Part shown: piece by piece, positions 1 through 11,489 of the stretch
Layout: each line of letters opens with the position of its first letter
How positions within the stretch are numbered: the first letter of the stretch is position 1
Assembly: GCA_013398055.1 (NCBI GenBank)
Contig: VZRS01007538.1
Location: 84,302-148,301, forward strand
Reading direction: 5' to 3'
Source: Ifrita kowaldi
Lineage: Eukaryota > Chordata > Aves > Passeriformes > Cinclosomatidae
DNA length: 64,000 bases
Translations under genes and position numbers: made by a program
The notes under the pieces: generated by a model
The model's database searches: none
What the model was told of the DNA's origin: nothing
The model's input: the letters and a program-made list of their open reading frames with translations, nothing else

Positions 1-200
1 CAGGGGAGGCTCAGGGTGGATTTTGAGGAATATTTCTTCATGAAAGGGTTGTCCAGCAGGGGTGGAGTCCCCATCCCTGGAGGGGTTTAACAGCCCTGTG
101 GATGTGGCACTTGGGGACATGGGGCAGCGGTGGCCCTGGCAGTGCTGGGGGAACAGTTGGATGAATAACCTTTTACAACCCAAAGAACTCCATGATTTTA
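1..200 (+). mobile_element. CR1 LINE 3' fragment, cut by window start
   Basis: It carries the subfamily signature gtggagtccccatccctgg, then ggggtttaacag and a gtggatgtggcac block, and ends in a CR1-like tail (aagaactccatgatttt). It closely resembles the longer copy at 45220-45705. Only noncoding 3' sequence is present. Confidence 0.85.
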
Positions 201-1870
201 TCCGGACCTCACCTGCCAGCACTACCGAGTGCCAGAACCCCTCCTGAGTTCCAGCAGTGCAGGATATCCCTGCTGAACTCTTTCAGCTCCCCTTGCCCAC
301 GCCCACATGTTGGGATGTGTGACAGCTCTGCCTCTGCTCCCTGCAAACACAGGGGAGACATTCCAGGAAATAATCCATGGTCTTGTGCTTCTGAGTGAAC
401 TTAAAAAACGCATTGCAAAGGTCTGCTGGATGAGCAGCTCACTGAGAGATGCAAACATCACTGACTGGCTTCTTCAGTGCTTCTGCAGGGTGAATTTTTC
501 AGCTCTTTTCTGTTGTCTTTAACGTGTGAGAGGTGATCAACATCCTCAACCCACAGCCTAAAAATGGAGCAGCCATTGGGTTTTTCCTCACCCAGGTGGT
601 GAAGGTGAAGGGTGCTGCACAGAAGGGGACAATCTTTGGGAGTGCTGTGGGACTCTGGGCAATGGTAATGGATGGTAGAGAATTTATATCCTGAATTATG
701 AACCCCCTGCATGTTGCCACTGGGGTTTGCCTCACAGAAATGTTTCTAAGAGGACAGGGAGCAGAGCAGGAAGCTGGAAGTCAGCTTGCACAGGCCCCAC
801 GAGCTTTCCTTTCATCCCTTGTAGATGTGAAATATTGACTCAAGTTCTGAAATCCTGAGACATGGATATTTAAAATCTCTGAGGAGCTCTCCTGCTCTGA
901 AAGATCGTCTCTCATTAGCATCACATCAAGGATGCTCCCTGAAAAGAGGAGCCTTCCCTGTGTTTCAGCACACAGGGCCATTAAATGCCCTGCTTGGTTT
1001 CTGTCCTGGGGTTTCTCAAGGACAGGGGGGGTTTTTTTGTCTGGTTCTGTGTGGGAGAGAAAAAAAGCAAGGGAGCATTAATTGCTTGCAAATGCTCTTT
1101 CAAAAGTCACAGAAAGGGTGAGCTCCTGCAAGGGGTCTTTGTGGAAGGTTTGGGGGTTTCCCAGCACAGGGTCTGGGCTTTAACCAGCAGGCGAGAAAAG
1201 CCCTCTGCTGCCTGTAGGTGTGGCAGGGAACAAGGTGGGGCTGGGATGAGGCAGAAGATGCCAGGGGGTGGCTGGGTGCCCCCTCTGTCTTGGAGAAGTG
1301 TCCTGCTGCCAGGATATCCTCTGCCAGCACTGAGAGTCACCAGGCCCAGATAAATTCACAACAGTGAGGAGCTGTCTGGAAATGACAAAGTTTGCCAGCT
1401 GCAAGCATCAGTTACAGGCAGCAGCAAAGGGAAGCAGGAGCAGATGGTTCATAAAGCATCGTGGCAGCTCGAGGAGTTACCAGTTGAATTTACTGGTGGC
1501 AGTGGCAGGCCTTTGTTATCAGCTTGGCCAAGGGAGTCTCCTTTTGGTCCACAAGATCCATCTCCTCATCCTCCTTTTTTTGCTTTCTTGCCCTGGAAGG
1601 AAGGAGGGTGTTCAGCATCAACCCCAAGCCCTGGTTGTGTAACCATTCCCTCCTTGACCTGGTGATACCCTGGTGGAAGTTTTCTCTCTCTTTGTATCAC
1701 AGGACTTCCCACCAAGCTCCCAAAAGTTTGAGCAGCCACGTGTGGAATCCGCAGCAGGAGCAGTCCATGGTGCAAAGGCCTGGGAGTGGGAACGGCTGGG
1801 GAAGGGTGTTCCCAGCTGCAGTGAGGTGTCAGAGGTCCCCCAAGGCCACACAGCTGATGCATTGAGGGGC
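201..1870. other. Unique sequence without recognised gene
   Basis: Mixed-composition intron-like sequence. Short open frames occur on both strands but none has a recognisable family motif or convincing splice context. No repeat family was recognised. Confidence 0.5.
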
Positions 1871-2305
1871 TGCCTAAAAACAGAGGGCAGACAGAATTAA
1901 GAGAGTAAGAGCGGTTCTATTTACTGAAGGGCTTTCAGGTACATTTAGGGCAGTCAGAGCCCCCAGGGGCTACACCCAAAACGGACCATGGGGTCACGGG
2001 TTTCACACTTTTATAGGTTTGGTCCATTTGCATATCGGGGGTTAATCCTCCAATTAACAATTTCAGGTAATGAAGTCATTTACCCCAAGTTTGCTCCCCC
2101 CCAGCTCATTGTTGTTACATTTCTCAGGGCCTGAGGCAGTGAGGTGTCCTGGAGTTCCAGGCCTGGAGAGGAATTGTTTTGTCTGACCAGAGTGGGAGAA
2201 CAGCAGCTAACAAGCTGTGTGGAGTTTAGAGTTACACATTAAAGAATCACAGGTTATGAAAAATATAAAAGCTGAAATCCTAAGGCATCACATCACATCA
2301 GGCTG
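1871..2305 (-). mobile_element. LTR-like element, antisense, 5' boundary unclear
   Basis: Read on the minus strand this block has a promoter-like CCTATAAAAG (2017-2008), then a run to an AGTAAA-type polyadenylation signal near 1925-1920, and ends in CA opposite the TG at 1871. This order of TATA box, poly(A) signal and terminal CA is that of a retroviral LTR. No matching target duplication was found, so the high-coordinate boundary (about 2295-2305) is a guess. Family not named; no viral protein is encoded. Confidence 0.55.
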
Positions 2306-2331
2306 GGTGGCAGGACTGCAGCCAGGCTGTG

Positions 2332-2388
2332 TGTGCTGGTTTGGCCAAAATCTAGCAATATATCCTCTGAGAGAAAACCAGATTACAA
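2332..2388 (+). mobile_element. 5' stub of an LTR, cut at an N
   Basis: The first 57 bases match the start of the complete solo LTR at 8891 (tgtgctggtttggccaaaat and onward) with about two differences. The match stops exactly at the single N at 2389. Either the element is truncated there or the rest is missing from the assembly. Confidence 0.85.
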
Positions 2389-2389
2389 N
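2389..2389. other. Single N (probable assembly join)
   Basis: One ambiguous base sits exactly where the LTR match ends. Other single Ns are at 42050, 48233, 48801 and 48889. Confidence 0.8.
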
Positions 2390-5181
2390 TGAGAGCCAAA
2401 CTCCAGTTGCCAGCCTCTCTCAGCAGGTTTCTGTGCTGTAGCTGCCTCCTTCGGGCTCAGCCCGCTGCAGGGCTGGGCTGAGCTCTCAGTCTGGCACAGC
2501 GTGGAACAGAAAATAACTGATCCCGCTGGGAAAAGCCCGTTGTGGTACATGACATCCCCTGGAAACCCTGCCAGGGGCGGAGGTGTCACCCACAAACCTT
2601 CCTGGCACACCCAGAGCAGCACCTTTGGTGTCCTAAAACCTGACCAGTCCCGGGGAGTGATGCAGGAGGGCCCAGGAGCCCTCAGCACTGCAGGGAGGGT
2701 GACCCCCAGCCACGCCAGGGGACTCGGTGGCACAGCAGGACCCTGCTGGCTCTGGCAGGGCACTGACAGCAGCAGGGGAGGGACTCTGATGTATAATCCC
2801 TGAGGCTGGCTTTGTGACAGCCCTGTCACTGCAGAACCAGGTCCCTGGGGCTCCGTGCCACGAGGCAGCTCCGGGGAGCCCTCGGGGGCTTCGGCAGAGC
2901 TGGGCTCTGGCTGCTGCTGAAGGGAAGCTGCAAATGTCACGGGTGGGACATCTTCTGACAGCACCTGTGACTGCTCCTGCAGGGCCTCCAGGGGGGTTGG
3001 GTGTTGGTGTTTCCCACCTTTTGCCCCTGAGGCACCAAGGGAGTCCATCTGTGGAGAGGTTTCAGGTTGTGGAAAAGTATAAAGAGTTTGTAGTGATTTC
3101 ATCCAAATCAGAGGCTGATGGGACAAGCACTGAGGACAGCCTGGCTTTGGGAAGAGGGACAGCAGCGATACTGGCTTCCCAAAAAAAGTCTGTCTTTGGG
3201 AAGGCTCTGGAATATCTGTGCTTACCAACAGCAGGGCTGTGCTGCTGTATGCCCGTAATGGCTCCAAAATCCTGGCACAACCAAACTGGCTGCTGGGTGA
3301 ACAAACTTTGGGATTTAGGAGCAGCTTTGGAAAAGCTTGGGAGGATGGAGTGAACGTGGCAGGGGACGTGTTTGGGATTTCTCCATGGCCCTAAGGACAG
3401 GGAGGCCTGGGTGGCCCCGCTGCCACCACTGGGAGCTCTGGCACACGAGGAGCACCTGAGCTGCAGAGCTGGGCTGGGGTTGGTGAGTTTGGTGTGTCAG
3501 GGCCCAGCCCCAAAGGCACCAAGAGCAGGGAAGACACCTGAAAATCCGGGCTGCTGCCCAGTTCTCTCCAGGTGTTTTGGTGGGAAAGGCTCCTGCTGCA
3601 CTGCTGATGATAACCAGGTGACCAGCTGAGGGAATTTGTGGGACCTCTTTAGTGTGGAGCTTCCTCTGCAGTATTTGGGAATTTGTGGGATGGATTTCAG
3701 AGCCATTTTCATCAGAGCAGTCAGAGAAAAGAGGGATCTGCCCCAAATCGATGAGGTTCAGCATTGTGGGTGTCCAGGTCACCTTTGGAGATTGGATTTT
3801 GGTTCTGAGCACCTCTGAGCACTGCTGAGTGATTTGCTGCAGTGAAGAGCTGAGGTTTTGGGAAGCAGTTACTCTTCCTCGTGAGCCAAAACTTCAGGAA
3901 CTCCTGTAACTGTCACTCACTGTCAATGGAAACATTTACAGGAAATGAACTTCTCGATGGACAGCTGCTCCTGCCCCCAAACTTCCTGCAGAATGCCTTG
4001 GTTTTCTTACTGAGATCGGTATGTTCTGATCCAGCATCACCCTGCTCAATACTCAGCCTCTGAAAGGAGAGAGGGGGGCAGAAGTGAGGCAGTGGAGTTG
4101 CAAATGCAGGTTCTCAAGGATAAGGAGAGCTAAACTCTCCTGGAGCTGAGCTGGAATCCTGCTGGACACGCGGTGCTGAGCATCCTCATCACCCACAAGA
4201 TCCAGCTCTGGGATCTGTCTCAAAAAAGTTGCTGGTGCTCAGCACCTCGCAGGATTTGCCCCTTTGTGCAGGAAAAAGGATCAGACAAATACAGGCACAT
4301 TTATCTGCTGAGTTTTCAGCAGGAAAATGGATGAGTTTGGAATTACTCGCCATATGTTCCCCTTTGGGCATCAGGCTCTGCACTCTGTGCTTGCTGCTGG
4401 GGACTGGAGGGATGGAGCAGGAGAGGCTCTCCAAGCTGGCGGCCACAGCCCTCCTCCTTTGCTCAGCAGCTTTGAAACACCAATATTTAATGCAGCATCT
4501 TCCCTTCCTTCTGCTGCAACTCCCCCCGGACCTTTCCACCCACTCGCGCACTCAGCATGTTCTGCTCCCCCTCACATATGGCACACAGAATTTTCCCTGC
4601 ATTAAAACCCTAACCCGGGGAAGATTTGATGCTCCAAAAAACGTAGCAGTGAAATTAGAAACACGAAAATATGAGGCCCACTGGAAGGGAAGGGGATTCC
4701 ACCCGGGAAATAACAAAGGGATCTGTCTGCGGCATGTCCTGCTGCGTTCATGAGCAGGGGCTGCACGGAGCTCTTTGAGGAGCTGAGTCTTTAATCAGGG
4801 AACTTTGACCTCCTGGCTTTGGGAGAGGGCGGGCAGAGCCCGGCCCTGTGTCCATGCAGGTCACAGGCACACATGCCCAGGTCCATGTGTGTGTCCCCGA
4901 GGCCGTGCCCTCCCCAGGCCCTCCTGTTCCCACAGCCCCTCCTGCACCTCGGGGACCTCTGCTGAACCCCCTACCCTGGGCTGGGCCTTCTCTCCCATCC
5001 CAGTCCCTCTGCAGGGCGATTGCTGCTCCTGGAGAAACCACCTTGGTGTTAACCAGGCTGGGATGGGCAGCCAGAGGTGTGCTGTGGAGTCTGGGGGGCG
5101 TTCAGGGGCTCGGAGAGCAGTGCGGGTGCTGAGGACATCCACTGTGCCTCGCTGCAGGGGCTGTGTGCCGCGGCAGGCCCA
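2390..5181. other. Unique sequence without recognised gene
   Basis: Intron-like sequence. The minus strand is open for 294 codons from 3267 down to 2383, across the N, but its composition is Pro/Ser/Gln/Gly-rich and no family is recognised. Nothing else stands out. Confidence 0.5.
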
Positions 5182-5662
5182 GGGTGAGCCCGGCTCTGTC
5201 CCGAGGGTGAGCCCGGCTCTGTCCCGAGGGTGAGCCCGGCTCTGTCCCGAGGGTGAGCCCGGCTGTGCCCTGAGGGTGAGCCCGGCTCTGTTCTGAGGGT
5301 GAGCCCGGCTCAGTCCCGAGGGTGAGCCCGGCTCTGTTCTGAGGATGAGCCCGGCTCTGTTCCGAGGGTGAGCCCGGCTCTGCCTTGAGGGTGAGCCCGG
5401 CCCAGTCCCGAGTCTGAGCCCGGCTCTGTTCTGAGGATGAGCCCGGCTCTGTCCTGAGGGTGAGCCCAGCTCTGTCCCGAGGGTGAGCCCGGCTCTGCCC
5501 TGAGGGTGAGCCTGGCTCTGTTCTGAGGGTGAGCCCAGCTCTGTCCCGAGGGCGAGCCCGGCTCAGTCCCGAGTCTGAGCCCGGCTCTGCCCTGAGGGTG
5601 AGCCCAGCTCTGTGCCGAGGATGAGCCCAGCTCAGTCCCGAGGATGAGCCCAGCTCTGTCCT
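5182..5662. repeat. CpG-rich 23-bp minisatellite, about 21 copies
   Basis: The unit is gtgagcccggctctgtcccg plus agg (23 bases), with variants such as cagtcccgag and ttctgagga. Most units carry CpG in cccgg and often in cccga. Three units span 69 bases, so the array stays open for long stretches and creates minus-strand frames of 220 and 118 codons that are not genes. Confidence 0.95.
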
Positions 5663-6416
5663 CCACAGGGCCCTGTGCCCCTGCCCTGCTCTGTCAGCTG
5701 CTGTCAGCCCATCCTCCCGCAGAGCTTTGGCAGCGAGGGCAAAGGGAAGCTCTTCAGAGTCCATCTCCGTGTCCAGTGAACACTGCCCCGAACCAGAGAG
5801 CCCCAGAGGACATCAGCTCTGAGATCTGCCCACTCCCATCACCGTCATCCCCGCTTCTGAGGCTCCTCACTGCAGCCAGTCCCTCGGACAGGCTGCCAAC
5901 ATCTGCCCCCCGTGACCGAGTGCCCGGTGTGTGCCCCGGGAGCTGTGCCCAGCAGCCGTGGCAGCAGGAGATGTGGGCACACCGAGGGCTCCGTGCACTC
6001 CGTGGGAAGGCTGGCGGGATTTTCAGGTCAAATGTCTGGAGCGAGCAGCTGTGCTTGGTCCTGCTGGCACTTGCCCGTGTGTTCAGTAATGTTCTGTGTT
6101 AGTGCTGGGGCAGGAATCTGCTTTGCCTCACAGTGATGCTGTGGTGACAGGGGGAACAGGGAGATGTGGTAAATTCATTGGCTGTGCGTGGCCCTGGATC
6201 CAGCCTGCCTGGGATGGGGCTTGCAGTGCAGATGAATTGTTTTTAAAATTTTGCCTCTTTATTCTCAAGGTCCTGAGTGTGAATCACCTTTAGCCAGCAG
6301 AGGGGAGCTGTTGCTGCCATGCTGCTGCACAGGGAATGGTGTCAGAGGAAAGCAGAGCTGAGGTGTGATGGGGATGGCATCACCCCTGGCATTAATGTCG
6401 CCTCTGGAGCTGAGCC
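5663..6416. other. Unique sequence without recognised gene
   Basis: G+C-rich stretch following the minisatellite. A 152-codon plus-strand open frame (5644-6102) has no recognisable motif. Confidence 0.5.
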
Positions 6417-6640
6417 TCACAGAATCATGGCAGGGTTTGGGTGGAAGGGACCTTAAAATCCATTTAATGCCATGGCAGGGACACCTTCCTCTATCCCACG
6501 TTGCTCCTGGCTTTGGACACTTCCAGGGATCCAGGGGCAGCCACAGCTGCTCTGGGCACCCTGTGCCAGGGCCTCCCCATCCTCCCAGCGAACAATTCCT
6601 TCCCAATATCCAAATTTCCTTGTGCTGATCCCCAGTCCCT
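6417..6640 (-). mobile_element. CR1 LINE 3' end
   Basis: Minus-orientation copy: it starts with cagaatcatgg and ggaagggacctta on the plus strand, then gccatggcagggacacc, gatccaggggcagccacagc and cccagcgaacaattccttcc. Diverged from the younger copies in the window. Confidence 0.9.
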
Positions 6641-8257
6641 GGGTTCTGTTCAGGTCAGCCCCACGTGGAGCAGCACAGGGCTCTCGAGCCGGCTGGGAAT
6701 GTCAGGAGGCAGCATCTGGGTGCTGGGTTTGACTGAAATGTTGTATTCAGGCAGAGCGAAGGCAAGGTCCTTTCCAAGAAAACAGTGCTGGAAAACACCC
6801 TGGATCTGTCTCTCAGCCGTGATGTTGAATGTTGTGATTGTCAGGGCATCAGGGCACTGCAGGAAACATTTAATATGAAAATAGATCAGGAAATTAGCTA
6901 CACAAATGAAGTTATGTATAAGATTAACCTGTGCTCTGTGGCAGTGCCTCCCCAGCACCCCTTCTATTTCCTGCTGGTTTTCCATCTTTTCTTTGTTGCT
7001 CGGGAATACAGAACTGAGACAGTGGAATTTGCTGGCAGCTCTCACATTCCATAAAGAATTCCAAGGATTTTAAATCCCTTTCCTGAGCCTGGGAGATGCA
7101 GTGCAGATGTGGAACAGCGAACTAAGGGAGTGCACTTGGCTTCTGCAGGGGGTTATTTTCACAACGGCCATTCTCCCTGTCTCAAACCTGCATAAATTTT
7201 ATTAATAGAGGCATTAGAAATTGTATTGCCTTTCTTATCCTCTTTGGTTGATGGAAACAACCCTTACACCACCAGTTTAATTTTTCTGAAGTACTGCACT
7301 AAAGTGCTTTCGGTGTTTGTACAAATGAAAATACCTTCTTTTAAAAATTAAATTGAAGCCGTCTGGTTGTTTTGCAGCCAGAACCCCTGATCCCGCTGTG
7401 CTGATCATCCCCATAATGAATCATTCTCTGCATTGGGGTTAAAAATAACCCAGCCCCAAAGGCAGTGCCCTCCAACCCCACGTTATTCCTAATTTTACTG
7501 AGCCATTAACGTGAGAGAGCCCCAAGCAGGTACCTGTGCTGTGGGTGACCTTGGGGACAGGACTCCCTGCTTTGGGCAAGTGCACTTTCATTTTCCCTGG
7601 ATTGCTGTGGGCAGGAGAACTGCTGTGGGCAGGAGAACTGCTGCTGGTAGCTCCTGAAATGGCAATTTTGAAGCCTGCATCGTGTTCCAAGGCAGCTGTT
7701 CAGTTCTCAGTGGTTTTGGTCAGGGATTTTGGTTTCCATCATTATTTGGTGGGAAGGATGCGCCCATGGCTTTGTGCAGCTGAAGGGAAATCAGGCATTG
7801 ATGTCACCTGAAACAAAAATGTCACTTTGGGGGTTTTTGGGGGGGTTAATCTAATCAAAGTTTTCAAAAACAGTTAGGAAGTTAAGTGAAAATTGTTAAG
7901 AGAAAATAGTTAAAGGCTGCAGGGACAACAGGCAAGGGGTTGTGGTGGCTTTGCAGTGGGTAAAACAAAACCAAACTGGTTGATAAAGAGCTGATGAGGG
8001 GTTTGTGGTGTGTCTGGATCCCAGTTCTCACAGGGCCACCAGAGATCATGGCACAACCACAGCCCCATGCGTCCCTGTCCCTGTGCTTGGACTCTCCGTG
8101 GGTTTGTCCCTCCTGACAGGGTTGTAGTGGCTTTTTCTCCCACAGCACCACCCTCTTTCAGCTCTAAACTATTTGCCATCTCTCAGAGCAGGGGCTCATT
8201 CACTGCTCATGAGTGGCTGATAACCCTGTGGAAAATCCCAAAGCAGCTGCTGTTGAA
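6641..8257. other. Unique sequence with an AT-rich island
   Basis: No gene recognised. About 7155-7440 is AT-rich and free of recognised repeats (cataaattttattaatagag region). A 19-bp unit is repeated twice at 7598-7640 (gctgtgggcaggagaact). Confidence 0.45.
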
Positions 8258-8515
8258 TGCTGGGGCTGTGCACCCTGGAGAAGAGGAGGGTGTGTGGAGA
8301 CCTCACAGCACCTTCCAGGGCCTGGAGGGGCTCCAGGGGAGCCAGAGAGGGACCCTGCATCAGGAACTGGAGGGACAGGACACGGGGAATGGGGTCAGAC
8401 TGACACAGGGGAATTCAGGTCAGATACTGGGAAGGAATTGTTCCCTGTGAGGGAGGTGAGGCCCTGGCACAGAGAAGCTGTGGCTGCCCCTGGATCCCTG
8501 GAAGGCCAGGTTAGA
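8258..8515 (+). mobile_element. CR1 LINE 3' fragment
   Basis: It runs from ctggggctgtgcaccctgga through gggaaggaattgttccctg to gatccctggaaggccagg. The last part of the CR1 3' end is missing, so the copy is truncated or interrupted. Confidence 0.88.
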
Positions 8516-8885
8516 CCAAAACCCCTTTCCCAGCTGAAGCTGATTGCAAAACCCTTTCTCCTCTTGAGCCCAGATTTCCCACGGATTGGAGAGGGACGGG
8601 TCAGGGCCAGGCCGGGTGTGACCGATTGTTGGGAGAGCTCTGCTGAGGGCACAGCCTGCCCCTCCTGTTGGCCTGTGCACATCTCCCAGCTCCTGCACCC
8701 CTCCCAGCCAGCACACAAAGGCACCTTGTCCCTTCCCCCCTGGAAGCAGAGCTTCCAATCCAGCCCTGGGATGAGTCCCTGAGCCTCCTCCAGGCCTGGA
8801 TGTGTTTCAGGTTGGGATGTCTGTGAAGAAATCCAGGAGTGCTGCAGCCTGGACATGCTTGTGCTCAGAGAGGTCAGAGACGTTC
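8516..8885. other. Unique sequence between CR1 and solo LTR
   Basis: About 370 bases with no recognised gene or repeat. Confidence 0.5.
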
Positions 8886-8890
8886 CCCTT
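8886..8890. repeat. Target-site duplication, left copy
   Basis: ccctt directly before the LTR, identical to 9525-9529. Confidence 0.85.
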
Positions 8891-9524
8891 TGTGCCGGTT
8901 TGGCCAAAATCTAGCAATATATCCTCTGAGAGAAAACCAGGTTACAACCACCCTTCCCCCCACCAGGTTTGGGAAAAAGGAAATTTTCCTCAAAGGAAAG
9001 TGAATGATCTAAAGACTATTTATTTAACAAACACACCAGAAAAGGATAATAATGCTAAATAATGAAATCTCTCACTGTAGAGAGAAACCTGGGAAGATTT
9101 CAGAGTCCTTCTGTAGGTGTGGTCTCTCTCCTCCTCGGAGCTGGGTGAGGGCCCACCCCCTCGGGCCTTGGGGAAAATTCTCCCGATGTGTTCTGATGTT
9201 GTTGAAGCAGTCCAGAAGAGAAGAAGGGAAAAAAAACCCAAAGTCCCAGGAAACAAAGTTCAGCTTTCTGTCTCATGCTGGAGAGAGAAGGGGAAAAAAA
9301 ACTGGCCAAAGAAGCAAGCAGGATGCTCCCCCCGTGCTACCGCAGCCAGAGCACACAGAGGAGTGAGTCTCTGTGTCCTTGAGACACTGCTTTGAAAAGT
9401 TTGCTTGGTCCTTTTTTTTTTCTTCCATCTCAGGCTCAGTTTAAAGGCACAGAAAAGGCACAAAATCAATTGTTTGGCATAAAGCCGTGATAGGGGATAT
9501 GCATGATGGAGTCACCCCAAGACA
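8891..9524 (+). mobile_element. Solo LTR of an endogenous retrovirus
   Basis: A 634-base element begins TGTGCC and ends GACA, giving TGT...ACA ends. It is flanked by a perfect 5-bp duplication ccctt at 8886-8890 and 9525-9529. No internal gag, pol or env remains, as expected after LTR-LTR recombination. A 5-bp duplication fits ERVL-like elements better than ERVK (usually 6 bp). The same family leaves a stub at 2332-2388. Confidence 0.9.
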
Positions 9525-9529
9525 CCCTT
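9525..9529. repeat. Target-site duplication, right copy
   Basis: ccctt directly after the LTR terminal CA. Confidence 0.85.
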
Positions 9530-10835
9530 TGGATCCATCCCCTGGCTGCTCCACAGGCTGGGAATCAGCTGGAGCCAGCAACCATCCCTTAAAGGTGTCC
9601 TGCTGCATCCAGGAGGATGGAAGGGCCAGGGTGGAAGGGCCAAGTGCTGCCCACGCCGGGAAACAGGGAAATCATAAAAGCAAACAAGGTTTTGAGGTCA
9701 ACTCTGCAAGGATAATTGTGATGTTAAATTCATGCAGTTCTCACTACAGAGCTACACAAACGTTTTCCCGTTAAGGAATTACTCACTCTTGCAGGTTTTT
9801 CCAGAGCAATAGGATGAGAATTTGCTGCTCCGGAGTCCAAATCTGGTGGATTTGGGGGCAGCCAGGCAGTGGTGGGGCACTGCCTCTCCTCCTGCATCCT
9901 GGGATCCATCCTGGGAGAGGATGTGATGTTTTTCCAGTCAAAATGGTCCAAATCAAACACTAAGGATAGGTTGGAACAAGTGGAGAGCAGGAAAAGAGTC
10001 TCATTATAGCACGCAGGGCACAGAGCCTGGCATGGGGAGGAGGAAGCACACACGGCTGTTGGCCAGGGCACCAGCCTCTTTCTCTTCAGTTTAGCCTCAG
10101 CTTCCCTTAAAATTCCTGCTGTTTATCCACTTTGCCCACACGGGAGCCAGAAGCTTTCCTGCTCGTTTCTGTCAAATTAAATTAATGGGGAGAAAAAACA
10201 ACCACACAGATGCTCCAAATCCCAGGCTGGAGCTGCAGAGTTTTGGCTCTTCCGTCTGACTCTCAGTGCGGTTCAAAAGCAGCTCTGGAGGCACTTGGGG
10301 CACTCAGAAAAGGCAAAAGAGCAGCAATTTCTGTGCTTGAAGGGAGAGCTGAGTTTTTAGCCAGCTCTGAAAGGTGAGCTGTGGAATCTGGGATCTGGGG
10401 GGGTGGGCATGTGTGATGGGCTGATCTCCTGTGGCAATGCACGGGGCTTTTCCAATGCCTGCATTGGCCAGCTGAGCTTTTCTGCTAAAATAATTGTATG
10501 AAAAAATAGCTGGGAAGCTTCTGGGAGTGTGAGGGAGGTGCCTCCCCCACCTGCAGCTCCCAGCAAGGCACCTGGGAGGGGCAGGGATGGAAACCCAGCC
10601 GGGGGCACAGAGCCCTGGGCCTGTGCTTTGGAGATTTGACTCTTTTGGGGCAGTTTGAGGTTTCTAACATCACTCAAAGTCATCTCCTTCCTTGCAGCCA
10701 GCTCAGGACCTGGAGAGCAGCTGCAGATGCAGTGGCCCCAGTCACTGGGATGAGCTTGTGCAGCCACCCAGGGGCAGAACGTGTGGGTGCAGATCCCAGT
10801 TTTGTGCAGGGAATGAGGGAGGCAGAGGGGGCAAC
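9530..10835. other. Unique sequence without recognised gene
   Basis: Intron-like sequence. No repeat family or conserved reading frame recognised on either strand. Confidence 0.5.
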
Positions 10836-10870
10836 GGGCAGGGCAGGGCAGGGCAGGGCAGGGCAGGGCA
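10836..10870 (+). repeat. (GGGCA)7 microsatellite, G-quadruplex-prone
   Basis: Seven perfect copies of gggca. The plus strand has seven GGG runs separated by two bases, a pattern that readily folds as a G-quadruplex. Confidence 0.95.
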
Positions 10871-11489
10871 GCAGCCACCTGCCTGTACCTTCTGCTCCTT
10901 GCACTGCCAAGGACCACGAGCCAAGGGGAGATGAAATGAATTGATTGCTTTAACTATGTCTGAGAACCCAGACTGTCCTTCTGGAAATGGCTTTGGTTTG
11001 GCTTTTTATGGGCAGCTCAGACCTTCTCCTGCCACCTCTTCAGAGGTCCTTCCCTTCCCTTCCCTTCCCTCCCAGGATAACTGGGTTTCCAGGAATGCTC
11101 CATCAGTGGTGCCCTGGGCATGGATTTCCCTTGCCCCCTAAAAACTGCTGGAGGGCAGGAGGAGTTCCCAGCCCTCCAGGTAGAAAGCAGCAGTTTTGTT
11201 CATCAGTGTTAATTAGAATGAGCTGGTCTGGCCTCAGTGGAAGCAGCTCTGGAGCAGGAGAAGGGTGGAATGGATAAAATCAGGGATGTGAAGCTGTTGG
11301 AGTTCGATGCCAAGGACATGTTTAGGGCTTTGCTGAGTTGGAGTTAAAGAGAAGATCAGGAGTAAGCACTGATCCTGTGGAAAATACACATTTTGGGGTT
11401 CTTTCACATCTTCTAATTGCAAACATTAGGTGCTGTTTGCAAGATTAGAACCAAAATTGGCCAAACTGTTTCTGAATGCTGAGGGACAG
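10871..11489. other. Unique sequence, short (CTTCC) run
   Basis: No gene recognised. A short cttcc repeat lies at about 11047-11070. Confidence 0.5.

Noticed and set aside
5102..5764. 220-codon minus-strand open frame
   Set aside because: It lies on the 23-bp minisatellite; the 69-base triple unit has no stop, so the frame stays open by construction.
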